A DNA stretch of 45,475 bases from Heliomarina baculiformis (GCF_019966545.1 NZ_JAIMIC010000019.1:1-45475), one strand, 5' to 3'; positions 8,574 to 17,477 are shown, counted from the first letter of the stretch. A program made the numbers and translations. The notes: generated by a model not told the origin, from the letters alone.

Positions 8574-10337
8574 ATGACGAACTATCCTGCACAGATTTTC
8601 CAACCATCCTTTCTTAGCGGAACCGATACAGTCAACTTGGCCGGGGTCGATATAGATCAGGACGGCGACATGGACGTGGTTGTGACCATCGGGTCGTTTC
8701 CTCCCACGCAAAAAATCGAAACAACGCCGTTCATTTTGTATAACGACGGCACCGGCACTCTCAGTCTGAAACGGCTGCCCGGCCCCTCGGTCCAGAACAG
8801 CATCAGCGATTTTGAATTCGCCGACTTCAACGGCGATGGGGATCTCGACATTTATCTTGGGGCGGGCGGCTACGATACCGAACCTTTTGAGGGCGAACCG
8901 AACCTTCTGTACCTTTCGGACGGCAGAGGCGGCTTTACAGACGCCACTAAAAGTCTGCCCGGACTTTCGGACTTCACGCATTCGGTCACTCACGGTGACG
9001 TCAACGGCGACGGCAATCTGGATATCTATGTCGGCACTGTTTTCGGTAATAAAGAGATTGATCCCTACCTGCTGCTCGGGGCCGGAGACGGCACGTTCCA
9101 GCGCAAGAAACTGGACCAAAAACTATTTGGCCTGTTCCAGTACAAATACACGTCATCCTACATCGCTGATCTGGACAAGGACGGCCAACCGGAGCTGATC
9201 CTCGGTATGGACGCGCGGTCCGTTTCCAGAGTCATGACCTGGGATGATGACGCGCAGGACTTTGTCGAGAAACAGGAATTGCCGATCGGTCGCTTCCAGA
9301 AGGACTCGATCACCGTCAGCACCAAAACCGCCGATCTCAACAACGACGGACGCCTCGACATCCTGTTCAGCCAGACCGGGGACAATTACGAGGGCGGTGC
9401 CATTCAGGTCCTGATCCAGCAGGACGATGGCAGCTTTACCGACGAAACCGACACATTCCTGCCGGGGTTCGATACCGGGCAGGAATGGATCATGCGGCTC
9501 CAGCCCGCTGACATCAACGGCGACGGGCTGACCGACCTTCTGACCAGCCAGTCCTCGGGTTTTGGCCCGGTGTCCTACATCAATACCGGCGGGCGATTCA
9601 TTACCGTCACTTCCGATTACACAATCGACGAGGGCGGCGATGAATACCTGTTCTATGCGCTCGACCCGAAGGCTGAGAGTGTTTTTGCGGCCATGTATTG
9701 GGGCGACGGTCTCCGCATCGCAGAGGTCCCGATGAGCGAGTATGGCGCGGACATCTCTGTAACCGCTATGCCCGGAATCAACCGGACAGGCACCCAGGCG
9801 GACGATATCATGCGCGGCGGCGCTGCGCGCGACCGGCTCAAAGGCGCGAAAGGCGATGACAAGCTTTTTGGCGGATCGGGGAAAGATACGCTGAAAGGCG
9901 GCGGCGGGAATGACAAGCTGTTCGGCGGGTCATCCAAAGACAAGCTCAAAAGCGGCGGCGGCGACGACCTCCTGAAAGGTAATGGCGGGGCCGATGTGCT
10001 GATCGGCGGGAACGGGAACGATAACCTTATTGGCGGATCCGGCAACGACAGGATCGTCGGAAGCAAGGGCAACGATAAGATGCGCGGCTCTGGCGGCGCG
10101 GATGATTTTATCTTCAAGGGTAAATTCGGTCGGGACGTGATCAAGGACTTCAACGCTTTGAACGACAAGGAAGACATCGACCTGTCGGGCGTAAAGCCGA
10201 TCAAGAACTTCCGGGATCTGTCAAACAACCACATGTCGCAGGACGGTGACGACGTCGTGATCGATGCCGGGACGAACAAGATCGTTCTGAAATCCGTAAA
10301 TATGTCGGAACTCGACGCAAGCGACTTTCTTTTCTGA
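8574..10337 (+). CDS. Large FG-GAP/VCBS-repeat and RTX protein
   Basis: This 587-residue protein has two parts. Residues about 20-330 contain at least six FG-GAP/VCBS-type repeats with DxDxDGxxD calcium loops (DIDQDGDMDVVV, DFNGDGDLDIYL, DVNGDGNLDIYV, DLNNDGRLDILF, DINGDGLTDLLT), predicted to form an integrin-like beta-propeller. Residues about 400-510 are RTX nonapeptide repeats, followed by a roughly 70-residue tail ending in SDFLF, as expected for a type I secretion signal. No Sec signal peptide is seen. The protein is therefore probably secreted unfolded and folds outside in calcium; adhesion or polymer binding is inferred from the propeller. The ribosome binding site is poor, so the exact start is less certain. 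It lies at the transition from AT-richer accessory DNA to GC-rich DNA. Confidence 0.88.
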   Translation: MTNYPAQIFQPSFLSGTDTVNLAGVDIDQDGDMDVVVTIGSFPPTQKIETTPFILYNDGTGTLSLKRLPGPSVQNSISDFEFADFNGDGDLDIYLGAGGYDTEPFEGEPNLLYLSDGRGGFTDATKSLPGLSDFTHSVTHGDVNGDGNLDIYVGTVFGNKEIDPYLLLGAGDGTFQRKKLDQKLFGLFQYKYTSSYIADLDKDGQPELILGMDARSVSRVMTWDDDAQDFVEKQELPIGRFQKDSITVSTKTADLNNDGRLDILFSQTGDNYEGGAIQVLIQQDDGSFTDETDTFLPGFDTGQEWIMRLQPADINGDGLTDLLTSQSSGFGPVSYINTGGRFITVTSDYTIDEGGDEYLFYALDPKAESVFAAMYWGDGLRIAEVPMSEYGADISVTAMPGINRTGTQADDIMRGGAARDRLKGAKGDDKLFGGSGKDTLKGGGGNDKLFGGSSKDKLKSGGGDDLLKGNGGADVLIGGNGNDNLIGGSGNDRIVGSKGNDKMRGSGGADDFIFKGKFGRDVIKDFNALNDKEDIDLSGVKPIKNFRDLSNNHMSQDGDDVVIDAGTNKIVLKSVNMSELDASDFLF

Positions 10338-10506
10338 TCGGGGTTTGGCAAGGGGCGTTTGATGGCCGAGGTTGCGGTTCTTCCAACCTCTATGGTCGTC
10401 CTTGTCAGGCGCGGCAAATAGACAGTTCGGCCAACGCCGCGCCGCCATCCTATCGCCCTGACCCGCAGCGCGTCACACCCGCCCGAACGGAGCAGTACGC
10501 ACGGGG

Positions 10507-11328
10507 TCAGCGCTGACCTGCGTCCGCTTTGGAACTGTCCTTTTCCGACCGGATCAGCGCCTCAAGTTCGGCAAGGCGGGCCAGAACCTCGTCCCGGTAA
10601 AGGTCGGTCTTTTCGCTATCTTCCTCATGATGCGCGTCCTGCATCGAGTTCACGATCAGGCCGACCAGTAGGTTCACCACCGCAAAAGTCGTCACAATTA
10701 TGAACGGGACAAAGAACAGCCACGCCTGCTGATACTGCTCCATCACCGGACGCACGATCCCCATCGACCAGCTCTCCAGAGTCATGATCTGGAACAGGGT
10801 ATAGCCCGACTGGGCCAGCGTTCCGAACCACTCGGGGAAACTGTCGCCGAACAGCTTGGTCGCCATCACCGACCCGATGTAGAAAATCACCGCCATCAGG
10901 ACGAAAACCGAGGCCATGCCGGGGATCGCCTTGAACAGCCCCTCGACCACCCGTCGCAACGACGGCGCCATCGAGATCACGCGCAGCAGTCGCAGGATGC
11001 GCAGAGCACGCAGCACGCTCAGCCCCTGTGCGGCCGGGATCAGCGAAATCGCGACGATGACAAAGTCGAAAACGCTCCACCCGCGCCGGAAAAACCCGAG
11101 GCCCCGGCCAAAGAACTTAAGACCGATTTCCACGACAAAAATGACAAGGCAGATACGATCCAACAGCTTGATCAACGGCCCGACCCGCTGCATGGCGGTG
11201 TCAGAGGTTTCGAGGCCAAGTATGCCCGCGTTGAACAGGATCACGAACAGGATAAAGTTCTGAAACGCGCGACTGTCGGTGAATTGCGCGGCGCGCTCAC
11301 GCAGAGTGGGACGGGAAAAATCGGTCAT
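10507..11328 (-). CDS. NaChBac-type voltage-gated sodium channel
   Basis: This protein of about 273 residues has six transmembrane helices and one ion-channel domain. The S4 voltage sensor is clear, with arginines at every third position (R107, R110, R113, R116 in RALRILRLLRVI). The pore contains the selectivity filter TLESWSM at residues 183-189, the exact signature of bacterial sodium channels (BacNav/NaChBac). After S6 a charged region rich in Glu and Lys is likely to form the C-terminal four-helix coiled coil that makes the homotetramer. I chose the ATG at 11328; the longer frame to 11388 would need a TTG start and adds a basic, non-conserved stretch. Such channels are common in marine roseobacters and are linked to motility or pH and sodium homeostasis in other species. 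It appears to be a single-gene unit. Confidence 0.93.
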   Translation of the reverse strand: MTDFSRPTLRERAAQFTDSRAFQNFILFVILFNAGILGLETSDTAMQRVGPLIKLLDRICLVIFVVEIGLKFFGRGLGFFRRGWSVFDFVIVAISLIPAAQGLSVLRALRILRLLRVISMAPSLRRVVEGLFKAIPGMASVFVLMAVIFYIGSVMATKLFGDSFPEWFGTLAQSGYTLFQIMTLESWSMGIVRPVMEQYQQAWLFFVPFIIVTTFAVVNLLVGLIVNSMQDAHHEEDSEKTDLYRDEVLARLAELEALIRSEKDSSKADAGQR

Positions 11329-11574
11329 GCCTGATCTTGTCTTTCGGTGTCTTCTGCAACGGGAAGCTTTCGGTCGCCCGATACACAAGATGAGCTGACA
11401 AGACCATGATCCTTCACGGTCTGTACCCGCCGATCGGCATAAAATCTTCGTTTACGCTCCCCTACTCTCACATACCGGGCATTCACCGCACGCCCTTGAA
11501 CGTCACCGCCCCCTGTGCTGTTCTGAAATCACGGGGCGCGCGCAACATGCTGCCCTGGGAAAAGGCGGGTCATC

Positions 11575-11889
11575 ATGCTTGAAATCAGCACCGGAAAAGT
11601 CGTCAGGGTCATCGCGCTCACCCGGGAATACGGTCCCGACAGCGTCAAGCTCGCGGATTATATCTCGGGCCTGAACGATGACGAGAACCTGAACCTCGTC
11701 GCTCTGATGTGGATCGGACGCGGCTCGTTCGAACCCGAGGAACTGGAAGACGCCAAGGAAGAGGCCCGGCTCGAAGCCTCCGCCCCGACCGAGCGCTACC
11801 TCTCGGGCATCCCGAGCCTAGCCGAGCATCTCGAAGACGCGCTCGACAAGCTCGGCATCGACGTCACCGACGAGGAAGACGACCTCTGA
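11575..11889 (+). CDS. DUF3775 domain protein
   Basis: This small acidic protein of 104 residues starts MLEISTGKVVRVIALTREYG and contains an ALMWIGRGSFEPEELEDA segment that I recognise as the DUF3775 family, widespread in alphaproteobacteria. It has no signal peptide or membrane segment, and the C-terminus is very acidic (TDEEDDL). An AAAGGCGGG stretch lies upstream of the ATG. The family's function is unknown. It stands alone between divergent and convergent neighbours. Confidence 0.8.
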   Translation: MLEISTGKVVRVIALTREYGPDSVKLADYISGLNDDENLNLVALMWIGRGSFEPEELEDAKEEARLEASAPTERYLSGIPSLAEHLEDALDKLGIDVTDEEDDL

Positions 11890-11895
11890 CCCGGC

Positions 11896-12897
11896 TCACA
11901 GCCCCAGCGGAAAGCTGACGTTGAACAGGAAGGTGTCGCCGGGGATCCGGTTTCTCGCGTCGAATTCGTGGAAGAACCGCGCTTCGAAACTGACCGGGAT
12001 GCCGCTGATCTCGGCGGTATAGGCGATGGCAGGACCGATGGCCGAAACCTGACCTTCGAAATCGCCAAGCACCGCACCGCTGCCACTGTCGCCGTTGATC
12101 TGTTCGCAATAATAGCCCTGAAGCCCCGCCGAAAGGCCATTGGCAAAGGTCTTCATCACCGCGGCTTCCAGGTGGAACTCGTCGCCCGAGTGGTAATCGG
12201 TGTCGTCGTTGTTGCCGTTAAAGGTAACGCCCAGCGCCAGATCCGCCTGCCAGCCGCTGGCCGGATCGATCCATGTGAGCGCACCGGTGATATCCGTGGC
12301 CCAGCGGTTAAAGGCGACGTTGGCGACCCGCGACGCATCGTATTCGCCGACCGGGACGTTCACCAGCACGTTCAGCGAACTGAACCACGGCCCCGCGCCC
12401 CAGCCAAGCCCGCCACCCAACACCGGATCGCCGATCACGGTATTGTCGTCACTGACCGCGCCCGACAAAACCCCTCCGCCCGGACCGGTCACAATTCCCG
12501 ACGCGGAAACCGACTTGTTCCCAACCGGCAGAACCGCAAGAAAATAGGGGCGTCCGCCCATGATCGGCGCCATGTCAGGCGCCCAGATCACCGTCGACAA
12601 AGATACGAAGGCCGAAGCGTCGAAATCCAGCAACAGATTACCGTTGGCGCCAGTGACATTCGTGGTCGAGTTGCCATCGAAACCATAGAACTGCTGCATG
12701 AAATAGGTGCCGGGCGGTGGCACCGCCCCGCCCATCGTGGTCCGTGACCCGAGAATATAGAACCCGGCCCCGCCTTCGACCGCAACAGCCCGTTGGGGCG
12801 CTAAGGTGGCCGCAGCAATCACGCCGCAAAGGCCCAGCGCCCGAAGCCCGGACCCGACATGCACAGGCGGATGAAACTGGTTGTTCGTGACAGACAT
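11896..12897 (-). CDS. SphA-like outer-membrane porin (phenol meta-pathway transporter family)
   Basis: The protein has 333 residues from the ATG at 12897, which has GGGAG seven bases upstream; a longer frame to 12993 has no such support. An N-terminal signal peptide ends near AVAVEGG. The mature part is rich in glycine, aromatic residues and alternating hydrophobic strands, and the last residues (FLFNVSFPLGL) form a terminal outer-membrane strand. The opening EGGAGFYILGSRTTMGGAVPPPGTYF matches the SphA/MetA-pathway group of putative porins, thought to pass hydrophobic or aromatic compounds. No catabolic genes are nearby, so the substrate cannot be inferred. The gene is divergent from a MipA/OmpV gene, and the 183-base spacer probably holds both promoters. 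Confidence 0.78.
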   Translation of the reverse strand: MSVTNNQFHPPVHVGSGLRALGLCGVIAAATLAPQRAVAVEGGAGFYILGSRTTMGGAVPPPGTYFMQQFYGFDGNSTTNVTGANGNLLLDFDASAFVSLSTVIWAPDMAPIMGGRPYFLAVLPVGNKSVSASGIVTGPGGGVLSGAVSDDNTVIGDPVLGGGLGWGAGPWFSSLNVLVNVPVGEYDASRVANVAFNRWATDITGALTWIDPASGWQADLALGVTFNGNNDDTDYHSGDEFHLEAAVMKTFANGLSAGLQGYYCEQINGDSGSGAVLGDFEGQVSAIGPAIAYTAEISGIPVSFEARFFHEFDARNRIPGDTFLFNVSFPLGL

Positions 12898-13080
12898 TTC
12901 TAACTCCCACTCAACAAGATGAACCCGCTGCCCGCACCAGACCGGCAACCGCGCAGCAAGACGTTGGACAAGCGCATTGAACCCCACACACACTCAACCT
13001 AGAATTGTAAATATGTCCCCGACATTCGGCAATCTTTTTGAATCATCGCAGCCGCAAACCGCCCCGTTGAAAAGGTTTTC

Positions 13081-13896
13081 ATGAGCATCTCACACAACCG
13101 CCGCGAGGCTTGCGCCACTTGTTCCGTCATCGGCGGTCTTGCTCTTGCGGCGGCGCTTTGCCTAACCAGAGCCGCCCATGCCGAGGGGAACGGGATCGAG
13201 ATTCCGGGCTTCCCCCAATTCTTCGCGCTCGGCATCGGAGCAGGGCCACGATACGCGGGGGCTGACGACAACACATGGGCCATCGCACCCGCCGGGCGGC
13301 TGAATTTCGGCGAAAGATATGCCAGCCTCGAAGCGAACTACCTCAGCATCAACCTGCTCGACCATCCGAACTGGCGCATCGGCCCCGCCGGTATCCTGCG
13401 CTTTGGCCGCTCGGATGCGGAAAGCGGTCTTTCCGATATCTCGATGTCGCTCGATCTCGGTGGCTTTGTCGCTTTTGAAACCAGCAGCGATGACCCGAGA
13501 AACCGCTGGCGCTTTGCCGGGGGTATCCTTCAGGACGTCACCGGCGTACATGATGGCCATGTCGCCGATGTCAGCATCCGCCGCTGGCTGCCAGCGGGCC
13601 GCTACGGGGCGCTCGGTCTCGGTCTGGCCGCAAGCTGGGGGTCGGGGCAGTACATGAATACCTATTTCGGCGTCGACGCCACCGATGCTGCCCTGATCGG
13701 GATCGGAGAGTTCCTTCCCGGTTCCGGCTGGCGCGACATTCGCGCATCGATCTACTTTGTACAGCCCGTCAGCACGGAATGGGCAGTCGGCGCCGGCCTC
13801 CTCTATAGCCGCCTGATCGACGATGCCGCCAACAGCCCCGCAACGGAATCCGCAGGCCAGCTTTTCTTCGGGATCGGCGTCGCCCGTGCGTGGTGA
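13081..13896 (+). CDS. MipA/OmpV family outer-membrane protein
   Basis: This 271-residue protein has an N-terminal signal peptide (basic start, hydrophobic core GGLALAAALCL, cleavage near AAHAEG). The mature start, with IPGFPQFFALGIGAGPRYAG, then beta-strands and a C-terminal aromatic strand ending ARAW, fits the MipA/OmpV barrel family. Members act as porins or scaffold proteins between murein enzymes in enterobacteria; the role here is unknown. A GAAAAGG box lies before the ATG. It is divergent from the SphA-like porin. Confidence 0.82.
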   Translation: MSISHNRREACATCSVIGGLALAAALCLTRAAHAEGNGIEIPGFPQFFALGIGAGPRYAGADDNTWAIAPAGRLNFGERYASLEANYLSINLLDHPNWRIGPAGILRFGRSDAESGLSDISMSLDLGGFVAFETSSDDPRNRWRFAGGILQDVTGVHDGHVADVSIRRWLPAGRYGALGLGLAASWGSGQYMNTYFGVDATDAALIGIGEFLPGSGWRDIRASIYFVQPVSTEWAVGAGLLYSRLIDDAANSPATESAGQLFFGIGVARAW

Positions 13897-13981
13897 CCCG
13901 TGGGTCCAGCTTCCCTAAACTGTCGGATCGCAAGCGCAAATCCCGCTCAAGTTGCTCAAGTCAAGCCAGAATTACCTAAAG

Positions 13982-14010
13982 TTGTAATTTTCGGCGGAAT
14001 TTGGTATGCT
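13982..14010 (+). promoter_or_regulatory. Candidate sigma-70-type promoter for the cysteine peptide gene
   Basis: TTGTAA (13982-13987) and TATGCT (14005-14010) are separated by exactly 17 bases. The predicted transcript start lies about 15-20 bases before the strong ribosome binding site GGAGGG of the 40-residue peptide gene. This is a visual match only. Confidence 0.45.
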
Positions 14011-14032
14011 GTAATAGTATTTGGAGGGAATC

Positions 14033-14155
14033 ATGAAGAAATTTTCTATCGCATTGTTCGTGGTTACCGTTCTTGCTGCAGCGTCAATTACAGTCGCAGG
14101 CGGGGGCGCTCAGGCGGGTAATCCGTGTAATCCAAAACAGCAGAAATGCGGATGA
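14033..14155 (+). CDS. Small secreted cysteine-containing peptide (40 residues)
   Basis: An ATG at 14033 is preceded by the strong ribosome binding site TTGGAGGGAATC. The product starts MKKFSIALFVVTVLAAA, a textbook Sec signal peptide with a basic start and hydrophobic core, and would be cleaved after AQA at residue 28. The mature peptide of about 12 residues is GNPCNPKQQKCG, with two cysteines six residues apart that could form a disulfide. NPC-type motifs occur in small exported proteins of other alphaproteobacteria. The gene ends 53 bases before the large membrane/solute-binding fusion on the same strand, and a plausible promoter lies upstream of it, so the two may form an operon. Function unknown. 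Confidence 0.75.
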   Translation: MKKFSIALFVVTVLAAASITVAGGGAQAGNPCNPKQQKCG

Positions 14156-14208
14156 TTGCTGGTTATAATTAGGTTCCCACAGCTATTTCATCGCAGTGGG
14201 GTGGTTAA

Positions 14209-17200
14209 ATGGAAAACGCTTTCAGGGACATCTGGCCCGAAGGGCTTGTTCCTTCTTTGTGGAATGACAATCTTCTCAAGAATGAACTCGCGCCGGATGT
14301 CCCTTTTTCTGGCCTGACTTTTAATTGGGATTTCGTTTTCGCATTCATTGCCGGGTCGATCATTATCATGATCTTTGCCTGGCGGCGATTTCGCGAACAT
14401 TCCTACGATCAGAAGTCGCTCGATTACCGGGTGATGCAGCATCTGGCACCGACCGACCTGCGCGCCCGCAGCCCGATGGGGCGCGCCTATTTCGTTTATG
14501 TCTCCTGCATCCTCTTCGTCTATCTCAGCCTCACCTTTTTCGGAGAGCTTATCTTTCATCTGCTCAACATGAGCCCGGTGGCCGGTATCCAGATGGACAC
14601 CAGCAACATCGACCTCGACAATCCAAATTGGCCGCTGACGCTGGCCTTTGGCTTTGCCGGGTTCCTGCCGCTGTTCCGCATTCTGCAGGTCCCCGAGGAA
14701 TGGCTGCGCATCGCCACCCACCAGCTTGTGGGCATCCCTACAAGGATCGAGGCGCATACGCGCAATTTCATCGCCCGGCTGCAAAGCGGCGGTTACTACG
14801 ACAAAACCCCGATGCTGCGGCGCGAAACCAAAGATGGCGTCGAACCGGTGCCCGAAGAGGTGCCCGCCTGGATACATACCCATTTCGGCGTCACCGAAGA
14901 CCCGATCAAGTTCTACAACCGGCGCGACGAGATCGAGCTGATGGTGTCATGGCTCAAGGACGAGCGCATCGGCAACTGGCCCGAAACCGGCATCCGCCAG
15001 AAACTCGCCCCCCTGCAGGAAGAGCTGATGGCCGAGGCGGTGAGCCTGCTTGGCGAATTCGAAAGCCTCATCGTTCAGGATTACGAGAAACCCTCGCGCG
15101 AAAGCATCGCCCGCCATAAATCCAAGGATACCGACGCGCTCGCCGCGCACCAGCAGATGCTGCGCAAGAAATTCCGCGAAGCCACCGAAAAGATGGAAAA
15201 ACTGCGCGATGAGCTGGCCTCGCTTTTTACCGTCTATGCGGAACGTGACGGCGATTTCGACGCGGTGCTGAACCCCGACCTGCGCAGGCTTCTGCGCGAA
15301 ACCTTCCCGGAGCTGCACGCCGCGCCGGGGCTGGAACGAAACCTTGCCTTTTCCGTCTTTCTGCTGGTCGGCGTGGCCTATGCGATTTTCATCTGGCAGC
15401 ACTTGCACCCCACCCTGACATGGAAGCCGCCAAGCCCGCCGCTGATCTTCTGGACCGCCACGGTCGAGACTCTCAAGACCGCCTCGCTGTTCCTGTTCCC
15501 GATCACAGCCGTCATGTACTGGCGCTTCTTCCTCGTCGATCATCAGGTGCATCGCGGGACGAGCGCCCTGCTCAGCCCCCGGCAAAGATGGACAAACATG
15601 GTGCCGCTGCGCCTGTCCTACCGCATCCTGTCGCAGGTGATCCGCATCATCTGCATCGCGGGCGTGATCGCGCTTCTCGGGCTGGTAGGCACCGCCTTCC
15701 TGTCCTCCGTCGTGATATCCGAGGACAAGCGCGAGCTGTTCTTCAACTTTCTGCGCCAGCCGACACCTTTCGTGCTCTACTATGCCTCATACGCCCCGAT
15801 CGGCGTGGTGCAGGCGCTTTGCGCGGTCTTTGTCGTGGAATGGGCGCGGTCGCCCAAGCCAACCCGTTCCGGCGCGATTATCACCGTCGCCGTATTCAAC
15901 GCGCTGGTGACGGTCGCGCTTTACTACGGGATCACCGCCGCGTGGTCCCTGTCATGGGACGCGACCGAGCAAGCCTATGCAACCTATTCCTGCACCGAAA
16001 GCGATATGGTCTACGGCGAATATTACCTTTTTGATTTCTTCCGCGGGTCAGGCGCAACCGGCAAGGGCTTTACCTCCTGCTTCTACGAATATTTCGGTCT
16101 CGATTACCTCGTGTACACGTTGCTGCCCTTCCTTGTGGTCTGTTTCGCATGGGCCCGTGCCCATCGCACAACGGAAGCCGTCCCCGAAAGGAAAACCACC
16201 GGCCCCGACGCTGCTCTCGCCGCCAAGGCCGCTGCCGCCGCAGCCCTCGCGCTGAGCCTCGCAAGCCTAGTCCCGGCACCGGCCGGTGCAGAGGCGGATG
16301 ACCGCGAACAGCGGATCGACATATTGCTCGGCTTTCGCGAAGATGCCGAGCCATTCTCCTACCGGATGGAATCCGGCGACGATGACTCGCAGTACATCGG
16401 CTATATCGCCGACCTCTGCCATTACATCTTCAACAGCAGCAAATACGTGGTTCACCAGACCCGGATCACCGCCGATACCCGCATCAGGCGCCTGAAGGCC
16501 CCGCCTCCGGCTGGCGCGCCGCCACGACGTTTCGACCCCGACACCGACGATCCAGACACGGCGGGCGTGGATGTGATCTGCGATCCGATCACCGTGCGCT
16601 ACCAGCGCCCTGCCGGGCTCGAGGAAAGGGACTATGACGGGATCTTCTCGCCCATCGTCTTCACCTCGGGCGTGTCCTACCTTGAACGCGACGGCAGCGG
16701 CAGCGCACTTGGCCCCACCTATCTCGGATTCATCAAGGACACGACCTCCGAGGAAATTGTCCGGCAGGCCTGCGAAATCGACCTTTTCGATGTCCGGAAC
16801 CGCAGCGACCCACAGGGAAATTCGATCGACCCCTGCGCCGGGATATCCGACTCCGATCCGGCCAACCCGGTGGCCGATTGCGCAAGCCGGTCCGAGAAAA
16901 CCCTCGGCCCGCCTGAACCGGTTGACCCGCATTACGTCTTCTGCGCGATGAGCCTGCACAACGATGCGATCAGCTGGTTCTGCAGCGAACGCGAAGGCCG
17001 CCCGCACCGGATCTACTTTGGCGACCGCGACATCATCGTGGCCAAGCTCCGCGCGTGGAGACGCTCGGGACGGCCCTGCCCCGGTAGCGAGATCCGGGTC
17101 AAGGACAAGGCCTATTCCTATGAGCCCTATGCCCTGCTGGTATCAAAGAACGATCCCGACCTGATCCAGCACGTGCAGCAGCGCATCTACGAATTCTTCT

Positions 17201-17409
17201 CGCACAGCACCAAGGCCAAGGGCCTGTTCGAGACCTATTTTCCCGGCCAGCGCTTCTCGCGCCCGCTTGCCTATCTCTTTCTGCTGAATGCGGTGGATCA
17301 GGAATACCACTATTCCAGCCCTGACCGTTTCTTGTCATCACAGGGGCAGAAGACACCGCCCGTCAAGGGCCAACCGCCTGAAGATGCGGATGAAATCGCC
17401 ACGCAATAG
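14209..17409 (+). CDS. Polytopic membrane protein fused to a periplasmic solute-binding (SBP family 3-like) domain
   Basis: This protein of 1066 residues is of a kind I do not recognise as a known family. The first 650 residues contain about nine hydrophobic segments (near 42-60, 98-121, 145-165, 383-404, 425-445, 480-506, 520-545, 555-577 and 628-648), with a long charged, coiled-coil-prone cytoplasmic-type loop at about 170-380. Residues about 665-690 are an Ala/Leu-rich stretch ending PAGAEA that looks exactly like a signal peptide with a cleavage site, but lies internally. The remaining 375 residues resemble an extracellular solute-binding protein of family 3: an ILLGFREDAEPFSY start, a YIGYIADLCHYIF segment and an AYSYEPYALLVSKNDPDL segment near the end. 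The domain has extra cysteines. No ABC ATPase is nearby. It could be a sensor, a ligand-gated channel or transporter with a tethered receptor. The cysteine peptide gene precedes it. Confidence 0.75.
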   Translation: MENAFRDIWPEGLVPSLWNDNLLKNELAPDVPFSGLTFNWDFVFAFIAGSIIIMIFAWRRFREHSYDQKSLDYRVMQHLAPTDLRARSPMGRAYFVYVSCILFVYLSLTFFGELIFHLLNMSPVAGIQMDTSNIDLDNPNWPLTLAFGFAGFLPLFRILQVPEEWLRIATHQLVGIPTRIEAHTRNFIARLQSGGYYDKTPMLRRETKDGVEPVPEEVPAWIHTHFGVTEDPIKFYNRRDEIELMVSWLKDERIGNWPETGIRQKLAPLQEELMAEAVSLLGEFESLIVQDYEKPSRESIARHKSKDTDALAAHQQMLRKKFREATEKMEKLRDELASLFTVYAERDGDFDAVLNPDLRRLLRETFPELHAAPGLERNLAFSVFLLVGVAYAIFIWQHLHPTLTWKPPSPPLIFWTATVETLKTASLFLFPITAVMYWRFFLVDHQVHRGTSALLSPRQRWTNMVPLRLSYRILSQVIRIICIAGVIALLGLVGTAFLSSVVISEDKRELFFNFLRQPTPFVLYYASYAPIGVVQALCAVFVVEWARSPKPTRSGAIITVAVFNALVTVALYYGITAAWSLSWDATEQAYATYSCTESDMVYGEYYLFDFFRGSGATGKGFTSCFYEYFGLDYLVYTLLPFLVVCFAWARAHRTTEAVPERKTTGPDAALAAKAAAAAALALSLASLVPAPAGAEADDREQRIDILLGFREDAEPFSYRMESGDDDSQYIGYIADLCHYIFNSSKYVVHQTRITADTRIRRLKAPPPAGAPPRRFDPDTDDPDTAGVDVICDPITVRYQRPAGLEERDYDGIFSPIVFTSGVSYLERDGSGSALGPTYLGFIKDTTSEEIVRQACEIDLFDVRNRSDPQGNSIDPCAGISDSDPANPVADCASRSEKTLGPPEPVDPHYVFCAMSLHNDAISWFCSEREGRPHRIYFGDRDIIVAKLRAWRRSGRPCPGSEIRVKDKAYSYEPYALLVSKNDPDLIQHVQQRIYEFFSHSTKAKGLFETYFPGQRFSRPLAYLFLLNAVDQEYHYSSPDRFLSSQGQKTPPVKGQPPEDADEIATQ

Positions 17410-17453
17410 CTTTTCGGCCTCTGCTCAAGACAGGCGCAAATAATTCCTGACAT

Positions 17454-17477
17454 ATTCTTGACAAAAATTGTCAGAAT
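17454..17477. promoter_or_regulatory. Iron-type operator (TGA-N9-TCA palindrome) upstream of the HasA-like gene
   Basis: TGACAAAAATTGTCA at 17459-17473 is a perfect palindrome that fits TGA-N9-TCA, the iron-responsive operator bound by RirA in rhizobia and by related Rrf2-type regulators in Rhodobacterales. Flanking ATTC and GAAT extend the symmetry to 24 bases with one extra T. The TTGACA overlapping it may itself be the -35 box, so binding would block transcription. The position fits regulation of the downstream hemophore-like gene by iron. Confidence 0.65.

Noticed and set aside
14209-17409. Classifying the large fusion as an ordinary ABC amino-acid transporter
   Set aside because: No ATP-binding subunit is adjacent, the membrane part has no clear permease EAA motif, and the loop structure is unlike ABC permeases.
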